Notes: generated from the sequence alone by a model not told the origin. A stretch of DNA of 40,363 nucleotides from Acidimicrobiia bacterium (GCA_025361725.1 JANYJV010000033.1:1-40363), one strand, 5' to 3'; shown: positions 26,113 to 34,591, numbered from the stretch's first letter. Program-made: numbers and translations.

Positions 26113-26942
26113 TCCCGGCCTCGATCCGGTCGAGGTCGGTGAACTCACGAGCGAGTGGTTCGCTCACGTCTTCGATCGAGACGTCGACGACGCGACCATC
26201 CTCGACCGGAGCACCGGAACCACCGGTCGCGTTCGGGTCACGTTGCGCGGTGAACCGGGCCTCCCAACGAGCGTGTTCGTGAAGTTGGCACCGTTCGACG
26301 ATCGCCAACGCGCGCTCGTGGACATGACCGGCATGGGGGTGAGCGAGGCCCGCTTCTATCGAGACCTCGCCGGGTAGGTCCCCGTGCTGGCGCCGAGGAG
26401 ACGGCGGCAGCTCCTTCATCCGCCGCGCGGTCGACGCGATCGGCGATCAGATGGACGACGCGTTTCACCGCGTCGCCACGCTGTACTCCGCCCGGTCAGC
26501 CGACATCTCCCGACTCTGGCGCGCCGGTCCGGGAACGCTGGCGCACGGTGACTCTCATCTCGGAAATCTCTTCGTGCCGACCCAGGGCGTGATCCGCACC
26601 GGCTTCCTCGACTGGGCCGTGATCTGCCAGGTCCCGGGTATCCGCGACGTCGCGTACACGATGTGCAACTCAGTGCCGCCGGACGTACGTGCCGAGATCG
26701 AGCGCGACCTCGTCGATCGGTACTGCGAGTTGCTGTCCGACGCCGGGATCGCAGTCGACCCCGCCGACATATGGGATCAGTACCGGATCCACGCCGTGTA
26801 CTCGTGGATCGCGGCCGCCGCAACGGCCGGCATGGGCTCGAAGTGGCAATCCGTCGAGGTCGGGCTCGGCGGCACGCGTCGCGCCACCGCCGCGTGTGAA
26901 CACCTGGACAGCGTCGGCCTGCTGGAGTCGATCCTCGGCTGA
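26109..26942 (+). pseudogene. Phosphotransferase (APH/choline-kinase-like) gene, broken by several lesions
   Basis: Remains of an aminoglycoside-phosphotransferase-family kinase of the type common in Actinomycetota. The probable GTG start at 26109 overlaps the previous stop and gives VIPAS; the frame then shifts (one base lost near 26122) to read VEVGELTSEWFAHVF and VFVKLAPF, the N-lobe with its lysine. A TAG at about 26375 stops it just after EARFYRDLAG. The next roughly 80-100 residues of a normal enzyme are absent, and similarity resumes in another frame with AVDAIGDQMDDAF. The catalytic loop is intact (LAHGDSHLGNLF, with H-G-D-x-H-x-x-N) as is the metal aspartate (FLDWAV). Start-side frameshift, stop and internal deletion together make this a real pseudogene. 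From 26451 to 26942 the frame is open. Confidence 0.8.
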
Positions 26943-26965
26943 GTGACTCGAGGCTGCGTAGATCG

Positions 26966-28234
26966 TTACTCGCTGCGGTCCTCGCTCAGCGCGTCGAGGA
27001 TCGGCGTTCGCGCGACGTGGCGACGAGCCGGTCGAAGTCCGGAGGCTGATGCCGACCGATAGGTGACGCGGAGGTGTTTCGGGCCGGAGATGAAGGTGGA
27101 CGAGAGCCACTCCGTCGCGCCGGCCGGACGAAGGTCGTCGAGCCGGGTCAAGAGTTCGCGCAGGATGGCGTGGATCTCGACGCGGGCGATGTGCGCGCCC
27201 AGACAGAAGTGCGGGCCACCGCCACCGAACGCGATGTGATCGTTGGGAGTACGAGCAAGGTCCAGGACGTCCGCAGTCGGGCCGAACACCTCGGCGTCTC
27301 GGTTGGCGGATCCGTAGTACATGACCACCTTCTGGCCGGCCGCGATCGGGACGCCCCGGATCTTGGTGTCTCGTTGCGCGGTGCGGCGCATGTAGACGAC
27401 CGGGCTCACCCAGCGCAGCAACTCCTCGACCGCCGGCGCCAACCGCGTCTCGAGATCTTCGGCGAGCCACGCGAGTTGCACGGGATGAGCGAAGAGCGTG
27501 TCCATTCCGCCGGCCACCAGGTTGCGAGTGGTGTCACCGCCGGCGTCGATCAGCAGGAGAAAGAACAGGTTGAAATCGATCAGGTCCAGTTCCTCGCCGT
27601 TGACCGTGGCGTGCGCAATGAGACTGGCGAGATCGTCCGTGGGCTCGGCCCGGCGAGCCTCCCAGACGGCGTTGGCGTAGTTGAACATCTCGATGATCGC
27701 GTGCATCGCCGCACCGGGTGCCTGACTCTCGGGCGCGGAGTGGATCGCTTCCGTGAGCGAATAGAGCGCGACGCCGTCTTCGTGCGGAATGCCGAACATG
27801 TCCGCGATGACGTAGGACGGCATGAGTCCGGCGACGTCGGTGACGAGATCGCACGCGCCCGCGTCCGCGACCTGATCGATGATGCGCGTCGCGAGCGTTT
27901 CGATCCTCGGCCGCATCCCCTGCGCGACCTTCGGGATGAACTCTCGGGCGACGACCTTGCGGAGTGCCGAGTGTCGCGGCGGATCCGTCATCAACATCAT
28001 CTGGTGATCGCCGAGATCCATGTCATCGTCGGGGATCATGACGCTCGGAGTCGACGAGAACGTCGCCGGGTCACGTCCCACCGCTCGAATGTCGGCGTGG
28101 CGCGTGACCGCCCAGAAGCCGGTCGCTTCCGGTTCCGGATGCCAGTGGACCGGGTCGTGCTCGCGCAACCACGAGAACTGATCGTGAGGTTGCCCGTGGG
28201 CGAACGAGTTCGGCGACAGGAGATCGATGTCCAT
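26966..28234 (-). CDS. Cytochrome P450
   Basis: Class I bacterial P450 of 422 residues, a haem monooxygenase needing ferredoxin and reductase. I-helix DAGGDTTRN with the acid-alcohol pair, ExxR in EELLRW, and haem loop FGGGGPHFCLGAHIAR with thiolate C344. MMLMTDPPRHSALRKVV is the conserved B'-C region. The C-terminal STFISGPKHLRVTY ending resembles the actinobacterial lipid and sterol P450 group (CYP124, 125 and 142 clans), suggesting a hydrophobic side-chain substrate; this is inference. ATG 28234 (MDIDLLSP) is preferred with AGG 5 bases upstream; GTG 28264 is an alternative adding 10 residues. No ferredoxin gene is adjacent. Confidence 0.9.
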   Translation of the reverse strand: MDIDLLSPNSFAHGQPHDQFSWLREHDPVHWHPEPEATGFWAVTRHADIRAVGRDPATFSSTPSVMIPDDDMDLGDHQMMLMTDPPRHSALRKVVAREFIPKVAQGMRPRIETLATRIIDQVADAGACDLVTDVAGLMPSYVIADMFGIPHEDGVALYSLTEAIHSAPESQAPGAAMHAIIEMFNYANAVWEARRAEPTDDLASLIAHATVNGEELDLIDFNLFFLLLIDAGGDTTRNLVAGGMDTLFAHPVQLAWLAEDLETRLAPAVEELLRWVSPVVYMRRTAQRDTKIRGVPIAAGQKVVMYYGSANRDAEVFGPTADVLDLARTPNDHIAFGGGGPHFCLGAHIARVEIHAILRELLTRLDDLRPAGATEWLSSTFISGPKHLRVTYRSASASGLRPARRHVARTPILDALSEDRSE

Positions 28235-28436
28235 CACGACCTGCGAGTCTGACCGCTCGACCACGGTGCGCGCGCAGAACGGGCGATCGCGACGCCACCA
28301 GGATTAGCTTCGGATGCGGTGCCGACCAGATGTCGTCAAGACGCAGGAGAAGCATTTCGATCGACCCTTCGTCGCTCGCCAGCTCGTGCGTTCCTTGGTC
28401 GTACCTGCGCGCCAGTCCCGATCGACGCCGGTTTCG

Positions 28437-29135
28437 ATGACGGCCCAGCGGCCGCAGACTGAAACCGTGAATGCAGCCGAAAGCTCGGAAGCCACTGTGC
28501 CGGAGGTCAAGCCGCGTTGGCGTGGAGTGTCGCACCAGGCAGCTGCGTTCGTCTTTCCAGTACTCGGCGTGATCCTCGTCGCCATCGCTCACACGACGGC
28601 CGCCCGCTGGGCCGCAGTTGTGTACACCGTCGGTGTCACCGCGATGTACGCAGCGAGCGCGTGTTACCACCGGGGCCACTGGAGCCCATCGGTCCGGCTG
28701 CGGCTGCGGCGGCTCGACCATTCGATGATCTTGGTTGGCATCGCCGCGACCTACACCCCGATCGCAGTTGTAGGACTCGACACGCGCAGCGCTCGCATCC
28801 TGCTCGGCGTCGTGTGGCCGCTCGCACTGGCCGGAATCGTCGTGCAGATGGTGTGGCTCAACGCGCCACGTTGGCTCGTCGCAGGCCTCTACGTTGTCGT
28901 CGGTTGGACGGCGCTGGCGTTCGCTCCGGTGCTGTGGCGCCAGCTCGGCGTGGTCACGCTCTCGCTCATCGTCAGCGGTGGTGTGGTGTATTCCATCGGT
29001 GCGCGCGTCTACTCGACGCGCCGACCCGATCCAATGCCCGCAGTGTTCGGCTTCCACGAGGTGTTTCACGCCCTCGTGATCGCGGCGGGCTTGATCTTCT
29101 ACGTCTCGATCGCACGAGTGATCGTCGCGAGCTGA
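28437..29135 (+). CDS. PAQR/hemolysin III family membrane protein
   Basis: 232-residue seven-helix membrane protein of the progestin/adipoQ receptor-hemolysin III family. Conserved metal-site residues are visible: RGVSHQ at the start, ACYHRGHW, RRLDHSMI and the terminal FGFHEVFHALV. These hydrolase-like membrane proteins have uncertain bacterial roles. ATG 28437 is favoured; the frame is open from 28314, but without similarity. The last 72 bp are repeated at 34520-34591, so this gene end marks one boundary of the signalling block described below. Confidence 0.88.
   Translation: MTAQRPQTETVNAAESSEATVPEVKPRWRGVSHQAAAFVFPVLGVILVAIAHTTAARWAAVVYTVGVTAMYAASACYHRGHWSPSVRLRLRRLDHSMILVGIAATYTPIAVVGLDTRSARILLGVVWPLALAGIVVQMVWLNAPRWLVAGLYVVVGWTALAFAPVLWRQLGVVTLSLIVSGGVVYSIGARVYSTRRPDPMPAVFGFHEVFHALVIAAGLIFYVSIARVIVAS
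29064..29135 (+). repeat. Left direct repeat (native PAQR 3' end)
   Basis: This 72-bp stretch, ending with the PAQR stop codon, matches 34520-34591 in the same orientation at 67 of 72 positions (mismatches at 29068, 29106, 29114, 29117 and 29127). The two copies are 5456 bp apart and enclose the pilin and the cupredoxin-kinase-cyclase operon. Confidence 0.85.
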
Positions 29136-29152
29136 CCCGCGAATCGCGCGGG
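29136..29152 (+). terminator. Hairpin after the PAQR gene
   Basis: A 6-bp GC stem (CCCGCG and CGCGGG) with a 5-base loop begins directly after the PAQR stop. It is a plausible terminator without T-tract. The second repeat copy keeps part of this sequence (AATCGCGCG) but not the left arm, so the hairpin is lost there. Confidence 0.5.
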
Positions 29153-29219
29153 ACACCACGACGTTCCCCTTCGGCGATCCGCAGCGCGGTCACCATGCTC
29201 TACGAGATCTCCAACTGAT

Positions 29220-29774
29220 CTACCAGCCTTTGACCCCGGCGCCGCTCGTTCCGGCTGGGTTCGAATTTGCAGCAGGGTTGGGGCGCACGGTCTGGAGGGT
29301 GGTCGTCGCCTGGGTTGCGCTGCAGGCGGCACCCGTCGCGAGCTTGGCAAAGAACGTGCCGCCGGTACTCCAGGTACCGATCACGTAGCACACCCTCGAG
29401 GCGGTGAGTGCTGTCCTGATGATGGCGGTGCCACCTGCTACTGGACTCCCCGGGTTGACCGAAACCCGCCGTGGACCGGTGGAGGCAGTCACGGTGGTCA
29501 CGAAGCTCAGACCGGGTTCGGCCTTGGTCAGTGCGGCAACTGTCGCGGTCGAGTACGACGACGCGGCGGTGTAGATCGCGGTCGAACTCGTGGCGGCGTT
29601 GCCGAGGCCCGACTGCGCCGACTTCGCCTGGGCACGGGACTTGGCGCCGAGAAAAGCCGTGATAGCGATCGCGATCAGGACACCAATGATCAACATCACC
29701 ACTATGAGATCGATCAGCGTGACCCCACGTTCATGGTCATATTCGACAGGCTCGTCTGCAGAGGCCCTGTGCAT
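29220..29774 (-). CDS. Type IV pilin-like prepilin with Asp at position 5
   Basis: 184-residue class III signal-peptide protein. A short charged leader ends at G17 and the mature N-terminus reads V-T-L-I-D-L-I-V-V-M, followed by a hydrophobic helix to about residue 41, the standard pilin stalk. Two cysteines near the C-terminus (in RVCYVIG and GAACSAT) can form the D-region disulphide. Unusual features are Val rather than Phe at +1 and Asp rather than the near-invariant Glu at +5. ATG 29774 has GGAGG about 9 bases upstream. No prepilin peptidase, PilB, PilC or PilM-Q genes are in the window; they must be elsewhere for it to function. It is divergent from the cupredoxin operon. Confidence 0.85.
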   Translation of the reverse strand: MHRASADEPVEYDHERGVTLIDLIVVMLIIGVLIAIAITAFLGAKSRAQAKSAQSGLGNAATSSTAIYTAASSYSTATVAALTKAEPGLSFVTTVTASTGPRRVSVNPGSPVAGGTAIIRTALTASRVCYVIGTWSTGGTFFAKLATGAACSATQATTTLQTVRPNPAANSNPAGTSGAGVKGW

Positions 29775-30081
29775 GTTGATGGCCTCCCGGGGGGTCCGTG
29801 TCGAAGCCGAAGCAGATGCTGCGAGGCACGAGCAGGACCGACGGGTGCTCTCCCTTCGGCTGCACATCCGCGACCGGTACCGCTGCCGTTTACCCGGATT
29901 CAGTCCGCGCCGATTGAACCGATCGGTTTGCTCGGATCGCACCAATCAGTCCCTCTTGAGCGGTGCACAGTCGGCCCTCTCGAGGTTTTTCCAATTCTTA
30001 GTCCTCGGTTCTTCTCGCTCAACTGCCCGGAGGGCGAGGCCGTTCCAACGGGTCGGAACATCAACCGCTGGGAGGGACTCG
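29775..30081. other. Divergent intergenic region, pilin / cupredoxin operon
   Basis: 307 bp with no gene. It includes a T-rich stretch at 29980-30003 that may belong to the plus-strand promoter, and two small hairpins in the leader of the cupredoxin gene: GCCC-GGA-GGGC at 30025-30035 and GTTCC...GGAAC at 30042-30059. A strong ribosome binding site (GGGAGGG) follows at 30070-30076. I could not match it to a riboswitch class that I know. Confidence 0.5.
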
Positions 30082-30543
30082 ATGCCCGTACTGCGTGCGA
30101 TCACGAGACGTCGGAACCCGGCACTCGCTGCCGCGATGCTGGTGGTCTACGCCGTGGCGCTCGTGGGCTGTGACGGGGCCCCGTCCTCGACGGCCAAAGC
30201 CACGACCATCGACGTGACGATGCACGACTTCGGCATCCGGGTGTCGCGTCGCACGGTGCCGGCGGGAACGGTCGTGCTCCACGCAACGAACCGTGGTCCT
30301 TCCACTCATGAGTTGAACGTCGATCTCAGTCGCTACACGGCCGCGAACCTTCCGCTCCAAACCGACAGCATCACCGCGGACGAGTCCGCGAACGGGCTGC
30401 ATCGCGTCGATTCCATCGAGCAATTGAACCTGCACCACACGGGCGATCTCACGGTCCAACTGCGGCCGGGGCGGTACGTGCTGTGGTGCAACCTCGAGGG
30501 TCACTACCTCGGTGGGATGCATGAGACGTTCGATGTGCGCTGA
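30082..30543 (+). CDS. Cupredoxin-like (blue-copper) lipoprotein
   Basis: 153-residue exported lipoprotein. A type II signal peptide ends in ALVGC with lipid cysteine C30. The mature domain is a plastocyanin-like beta-sandwich: VTMHDFGIRVSRRTVPAGTVVLHATNRG, then a copper site made of H76 (STHELNV) and C136-x4-H141-x4-M146 (WCNLEGHYLGGM), the classic Cys-His-Met order. It would be anchored outside the membrane, carrying one electron or binding copper. ATG 30082 with GGGAGGG about 5 bases upstream. It ends 12 bp before the hybrid kinase, so it probably belongs to the same operon and may be the extracytoplasmic partner of that sensor (inference). Confidence 0.85.
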   Translation: MPVLRAITRRRNPALAAAMLVVYAVALVGCDGAPSSTAKATTIDVTMHDFGIRVSRRTVPAGTVVLHATNRGPSTHELNVDLSRYTAANLPLQTDSITADESANGLHRVDSIEQLNLHHTGDLTVQLRPGRYVLWCNLEGHYLGGMHETFDVR

Positions 30544-30555
30544 CCGAGGAACCCG

Positions 30556-33519
30556 ATGAAGCGAGAAACGAAGTTCGCGCTGGCCATCGTCACGGCATTC
30601 GTCGTGCTGATCGGGAGCATGGTCGGCTACAACGCGTACGCGACAGAACGGGAGCGCCCGACCGCGCTCGTCGTCGACGTGACCGCGCGGCAACGGACCT
30701 TGACGGAGCGATACATCAAGGACCTCGTCCTCGCGCTCGACGGCGTGCAGGCAGACCCCACATCCAGCGCGAAGATCTTGCGCCAGACCGCAACGGCGCT
30801 CCTCGACGGCGGCGAGGTCGTCACGCCACAAGGAAGTCTGGATCAACGGGTTCGGATCCCCGCAGCCACCAACGCCGCCGTACGCGAGAAGTTGCAAAAC
30901 GAACGAACGCTGATCATGAGAATGTTCGCGACCGGGTCCAGGTTGTTCCGGGGCGGCAAGGCCGGCCCGCACTACGCAACGGAACTGAGAAAACTCAGAA
31001 TCGAAGGAGCAGAGCTCTCGAGCGTCACCGGCGACGCCGCCGGCGAGATCACGAAGGACGGACAAGCACGCCTGTCCCGACTCGTCATGGTCGAGATCGT
31101 GTTGGGCCTGCTCACCACGGCTGCCGCGCTCGGTATGGCGATGCTCTTGCGTCGGGGTGCTCGCCGCCAGTCCGAACGGTTCCGCTCACTCGTGCACAAC
31201 GCGACCGATCTGATCACGGTGCTCGACGACCATGCGTTGGCTTTGTACCAGAGTCCCTCGAGCGAGCGCGTGCTCGGCTATCAGCCGGCCGACATCGTCG
31301 GGACGCGGCTCACCGATCTCCTCCACCCGTCGCAGAAGACCCAGGCGATCAAGGAGTTCGCGGCCGCGTTCGAGCGGCCGGGTGAGACCGTCGCCGTGCA
31401 TTTCGTCGTCCGGCATCGAGACGGTCGGTGGATCACTTTGGAGGGAACCGCGACGAACCTCCTCAACGACCCCAGCGTCCGGGGATTCGTCTTGAACTCA
31501 CGCGACGTCACGGAACGGGAACGAGTCGCGGCCGAACTGAGCGCGGCTCGCGATCAAGCGTTGAGCGCGTCCGTCACCAAGTCGCAGTTCCTCGCATCCA
31601 TGAGCCACGAAATCCGCACCCCGATGAACGCGATCATCGGTCTCACCGAACTCTTGCTGGACACGCCACTGGAACGCGAGCAGCGCGAGTTCGCCCAAGG
31701 AGTGCAGGGTGCCGCCGACGGGCTTCTCGGAATCATCAACGACATTCTGGACTTTTCAAAGGTCGAAGCCGGGAAGGTCGAGATCGAATCGGTTCCCTTC
31801 GATCTCGGCGAACTGGTCGAGGACGTCGCCGCGCTGCTCGGTGGCATCGCCAACGCCAAGGGCGTCGAACTTCTGGCCCACCGAACGCCAGAAGTGCCGA
31901 CAGCAGTCCTGGGAGATCCCACTCGGCTGCGCCAGATTCTGCTGAACCTGAGCTCGAACGCGGTGAAGTTCACCGAGCGCGGCGAGGTGGTCACCCGCGT
32001 TCGACTGCTCGAAGACTCGCCCACCTCCGTGCGCGTGCGCTTCGAAGTCAGCGACACCGGAGTCGGCATCGCGGCCGAGGATCTGGACCGACTGTTCGAC
32101 CCGTTCTCTCAGGCCGACGCGTCGACGACCCGTCGCTTCGGAGGAACGGGCCTGGGACTCGCAATCGTCAAGCAATTCGTCGAGCTCATGGACGGTGAAG
32201 TCGGTGTCGACAGCACTGTCGACGTCGGCAGCACTTTCTGGTTCGAACTCCCGTTGCTCAAGCAGCAGAACGTCGTCGCCCGTGCGGTCCGCGTTCCCGA
32301 ACTGGCCGAGCTGAACGCACTCATTGTCGACGACAACGCAACCAATCGACTCATCTTGCGGGAACAGCTCGCCTCGTGGGGCATGGAGTCGTCCGAGGCA
32401 GCTCACGCAGTGCCGGCGCTCGAACTTTTGCGCACGGCCGCGGCCGAGGGCGCGCCGTTCGATGTCGTGGTGTTGGATCTCAACATGCCGGACATGGACG
32501 GGCTCGAGCTGGCCCACGCGATTGGAGACGACTCGACGATCGTCGGTCCGCATCTCTTCATGCTCAGCTCGTCCGGACGCGTGGCCCGCGACGTGGCCGA
32601 AGCAGCCGGACTCTCCGGCACGCTCACCAAACCGGTTCGCCACTCCGAACTGTTCAACTGCTTGATGGAAGGCCTCGCCATGCCCGTGGAGCACGTCACG
32701 TCCGAGGCCGTGGCGGACCTCATGGCGCCGTCGGCCCGTTGTGGAAGCTTGCTGCTCGTCGAGGACAACGCGCTGAATCAACTCGTCGCCACGAAACTCC
32801 TCGCCAAGCTCGGCTACGAGGTGGCAGTCGCCGCCAACGGCATCGAGGCGCTTGCCGCGCTCGAACACGCCGACTTCGACGCCGTTCTCATGGATTGCCA
32901 GATGCCGGAAATGGACGGATACGACGCCACGCGCGAGCTTCGCCGGCGCGAAGGCACCGCCCGGCACACTCCGGTCATTGCCATGACCGCCGCTGCGATG
33001 CAGGGAGATCGGGAGGAGTGCCTCGCTGCCGGTATGGATGACTACCTCACGAAGCCGATTCGCGCCGACGCCCTCAGCGAGACGATCGGCCGCTGGATCG
33101 GAACGGACGAGCAGTCCGAAGGTTCGGATGCAACCGATACCGTCGCGCCCCAGAGTCCGGAGGTCGCGCAACTCGACGAGAGCCGGATCGCGATGCTGCG
33201 CGACCTCGACGACGGCGACGGCACCCTGATGGCTCTCCTCGCCGACGAGTTCACTAGCGAGGCTCAGCGTCAACTCAACGCGCTGCGCAACGGTGTCGCC
33301 GAAGGCGATCCCCAGGCAGTCGAGCGCGCCGCGCACAGCATCAAGGGATCAAGTGCCAACCTCGGCGCAGTCCGGCTGTCGCGACTCACCGGCCGGATCG
33401 AGGAGTTCGCCCGGGCCGGCGCGATCGGTTCCGTCGATGCCGAGATAGACGGGGTCGCCGTCGAGTTCGAACGCGTGCGGCGTGCACTCGCGGCCCTCGT
33501 CGAGGTCCCTGCGCGATGA
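30556..33519 (+). CDS. Tripartite hybrid sensor histidine kinase (PilJ-like sensor-PAS-HisKA-HATPase-REC-REC-HPt)
   Basis: 987-residue BarA-like phosphorelay kinase. A membrane helix at about 8-26 and another at about 176-197 enclose an about 150-residue extracytoplasmic domain that begins VTARQRTLTERYIKDLVLAL, resembling the type IV pili chemoreceptor (PilJ) sensor domain. Next come a PAS domain (205-325), HisKA with phospho-accepting H351 (SHEIRTPMN), HATPase (NLSSNAVKF, DTGVGI, GGTGLGL), REC1 with D641, REC2 with D780, and an HPt domain with H927 (AAHSIKGSSANLG). Both receivers keep the acidic pocket, Ser/Thr and Lys residues, so the full His-Asp-His relay seems functional. ATG 30556 with GAGGA 6 bases upstream. 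It overlaps the next gene by 4 bases; that REC-GGDEF protein is the obvious output. Confidence 0.93.
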   Translation: MKRETKFALAIVTAFVVLIGSMVGYNAYATERERPTALVVDVTARQRTLTERYIKDLVLALDGVQADPTSSAKILRQTATALLDGGEVVTPQGSLDQRVRIPAATNAAVREKLQNERTLIMRMFATGSRLFRGGKAGPHYATELRKLRIEGAELSSVTGDAAGEITKDGQARLSRLVMVEIVLGLLTTAAALGMAMLLRRGARRQSERFRSLVHNATDLITVLDDHALALYQSPSSERVLGYQPADIVGTRLTDLLHPSQKTQAIKEFAAAFERPGETVAVHFVVRHRDGRWITLEGTATNLLNDPSVRGFVLNSRDVTERERVAAELSAARDQALSASVTKSQFLASMSHEIRTPMNAIIGLTELLLDTPLEREQREFAQGVQGAADGLLGIINDILDFSKVEAGKVEIESVPFDLGELVEDVAALLGGIANAKGVELLAHRTPEVPTAVLGDPTRLRQILLNLSSNAVKFTERGEVVTRVRLLEDSPTSVRVRFEVSDTGVGIAAEDLDRLFDPFSQADASTTRRFGGTGLGLAIVKQFVELMDGEVGVDSTVDVGSTFWFELPLLKQQNVVARAVRVPELAELNALIVDDNATNRLILREQLASWGMESSEAAHAVPALELLRTAAAEGAPFDVVVLDLNMPDMDGLELAHAIGDDSTIVGPHLFMLSSSGRVARDVAEAAGLSGTLTKPVRHSELFNCLMEGLAMPVEHVTSEAVADLMAPSARCGSLLLVEDNALNQLVATKLLAKLGYEVAVAANGIEALAALEHADFDAVLMDCQMPEMDGYDATRELRRREGTARHTPVIAMTAAAMQGDREECLAAGMDDYLTKPIRADALSETIGRWIGTDEQSEGSDATDTVAPQSPEVAQLDESRIAMLRDLDDGDGTLMALLADEFTSEAQRQLNALRNGVAEGDPQAVERAAHSIKGSSANLGAVRLSRLTGRIEEFARAGAIGSVDAEIDGVAVEFERVRRALAALVEVPAR

Positions 33520-34460
33520 GTGAGCTCCGTGTGTTGGTTGCCGACGACGACGCCAGTTGTCGGCTCGTCCTCCGCGCCGCGGTCGAACGATTGGGCTACG
33601 AGTGCACGGTCGCGACCGACGGGAACGACGCGTGGCGCCTCTTCCAGGAGGCCCCGCCGGACGTTCTGATCACCGACTGGATGATGCCCGGAGTCGACGG
33701 GCCCGAACTCTGCCGACGCGCTCGGCAACGCCCGGACGACGGTTACACCTACGTGATTCTTGCCACCGCGCTTGGGGAGCACGAGCACGTGCTGGAAGGC
33801 ATGGAAGCTGGTGCCGACGATTACCTCACGAAGCCGATCTCTCCCTTCGATGTGCGCGCACGGCTCGTCGCCGCGAAACGTGTCACCGAACTCCACAAGG
33901 AACTGGAACGGCTCAACGCAGCACTCGCTACGCAAGCCCGCACCGATCCACTCACCGGCCTCGGGAACCGCCTGCTCTTGCACGAAGACCTGGCCGCGTT
34001 GCACGACCGCGCCGTCAGGTACGACCAGGGCTACTGCGTCGCGCTTTGTGACCTCGACGACTTCAAGCGGTTCAACGACACCTACGGCCATCCCGCGGGC
34101 GACGCGGCGCTGATCGAGCTGGGCCAGCTTCTCGCCCGTGAGACGCGACGCGGTGATCGGGCGTACCGGTATGGCGGTGAGGAGTTCCTGGTGACCTTGG
34201 CGGCACAGACGCTTCCCGACGCGGTGGTTGCGATGGAGCGACTCCGAAGCTCGGTCGAGCAACTCGCGATCCCGCACGAGGCCAGCCGGGCCGGCGACGT
34301 CATGACGATCAGCATCGGGATCGCAGCATGGCACTACGACGACCTGGACACTCCGACGACCGTGCTCGATCGCGCCGACGCCCTGCTCTACAGGTCCAAG
34401 GCCGCTGGACGAAATCGCGTGACCTCCGATCAGCCGGAGCATCAACCGGATCCCTGCTGA
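33516..34460 (+). CDS. REC-GGDEF response regulator, diguanylate cyclase (PleD/WspR-like)
   Basis: 314-residue two-domain response regulator. The N-terminal receiver has the acidic pair in VLVADDD, phospho-acceptor D54 (ITDWMMPG), and the conserved Lys in YLTKPIS. A helix linker leads to a GGDEF domain with an intact active site (GGEEF, 220-224) and an RxxD inhibitory site (RRGD) five residues before it. It would make cyclic di-GMP when phosphorylated by the upstream hybrid kinase, whose HPt domain is the likely donor. The ATG overlaps the kinase stop (ATGA), so the two are translationally coupled. With a pilin gene divergent upstream, control of surface attachment or motility is a reasonable inference. 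Confidence 0.93.
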   Translation: MSELRVLVADDDASCRLVLRAAVERLGYECTVATDGNDAWRLFQEAPPDVLITDWMMPGVDGPELCRRARQRPDDGYTYVILATALGEHEHVLEGMEAGADDYLTKPISPFDVRARLVAAKRVTELHKELERLNAALATQARTDPLTGLGNRLLLHEDLAALHDRAVRYDQGYCVALCDLDDFKRFNDTYGHPAGDAALIELGQLLARETRRGDRAYRYGGEEFLVTLAAQTLPDAVVAMERLRSSVEQLAIPHEASRAGDVMTISIGIAAWHYDDLDTPTTVLDRADALLYRSKAAGRNRVTSDQPEHQPDPC

Positions 34461-34519
34461 GCCGAGCACGTCGTCCTCGTGGGTTGCAAGGAGCACCGCA
34501 CGGCTCTGCGTATCGGTGC

Positions 34520-34591
34520 TTTCGCGCCCTCGTGATCGCGGCGGGCTTGATCTTCTACGTCGCGATCGCGCGGGTGATCGTCACGAGCTGA
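34520..34591 (+). repeat. Right direct repeat: PAQR 3'-end remnant
   Basis: A second copy of the last 72 bp of the PAQR gene, in the same orientation. The frame encodes ALVIAAGLIFYVAIARVIVTS and a stop, differing by Ser to Ala and Ala to Thr from the intact gene. Nothing of the rest of PAQR is present upstream; 34461-34519 has no recognisable content. It is a pseudogene fragment and marks the right edge of a 5.4-kb segment. Confidence 0.85.

Noticed and set aside
24571-26148. 525-codon minus-strand open frame opposite the substrate-binding lipoprotein
   Set aside because: The plus strand carries a lipobox signal peptide and a complete LivK-like fold; the minus translation is low-complexity.
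29775-30081. Cyclic di-GMP riboswitch in the pilin/cupredoxin intergenic region
   Set aside because: The context (pilin, GGDEF) invited it, but neither strand contains the conserved GEMM core sequences that I know; only small hairpins are present.
29136-34520. Integrase, transposase or IS ends within the repeat-bounded block
   Set aside because: All coding capacity is taken by the pilin, cupredoxin, kinase and cyclase; no recombinase gene or terminal inverted repeats were seen, so no mobile element is annotated.
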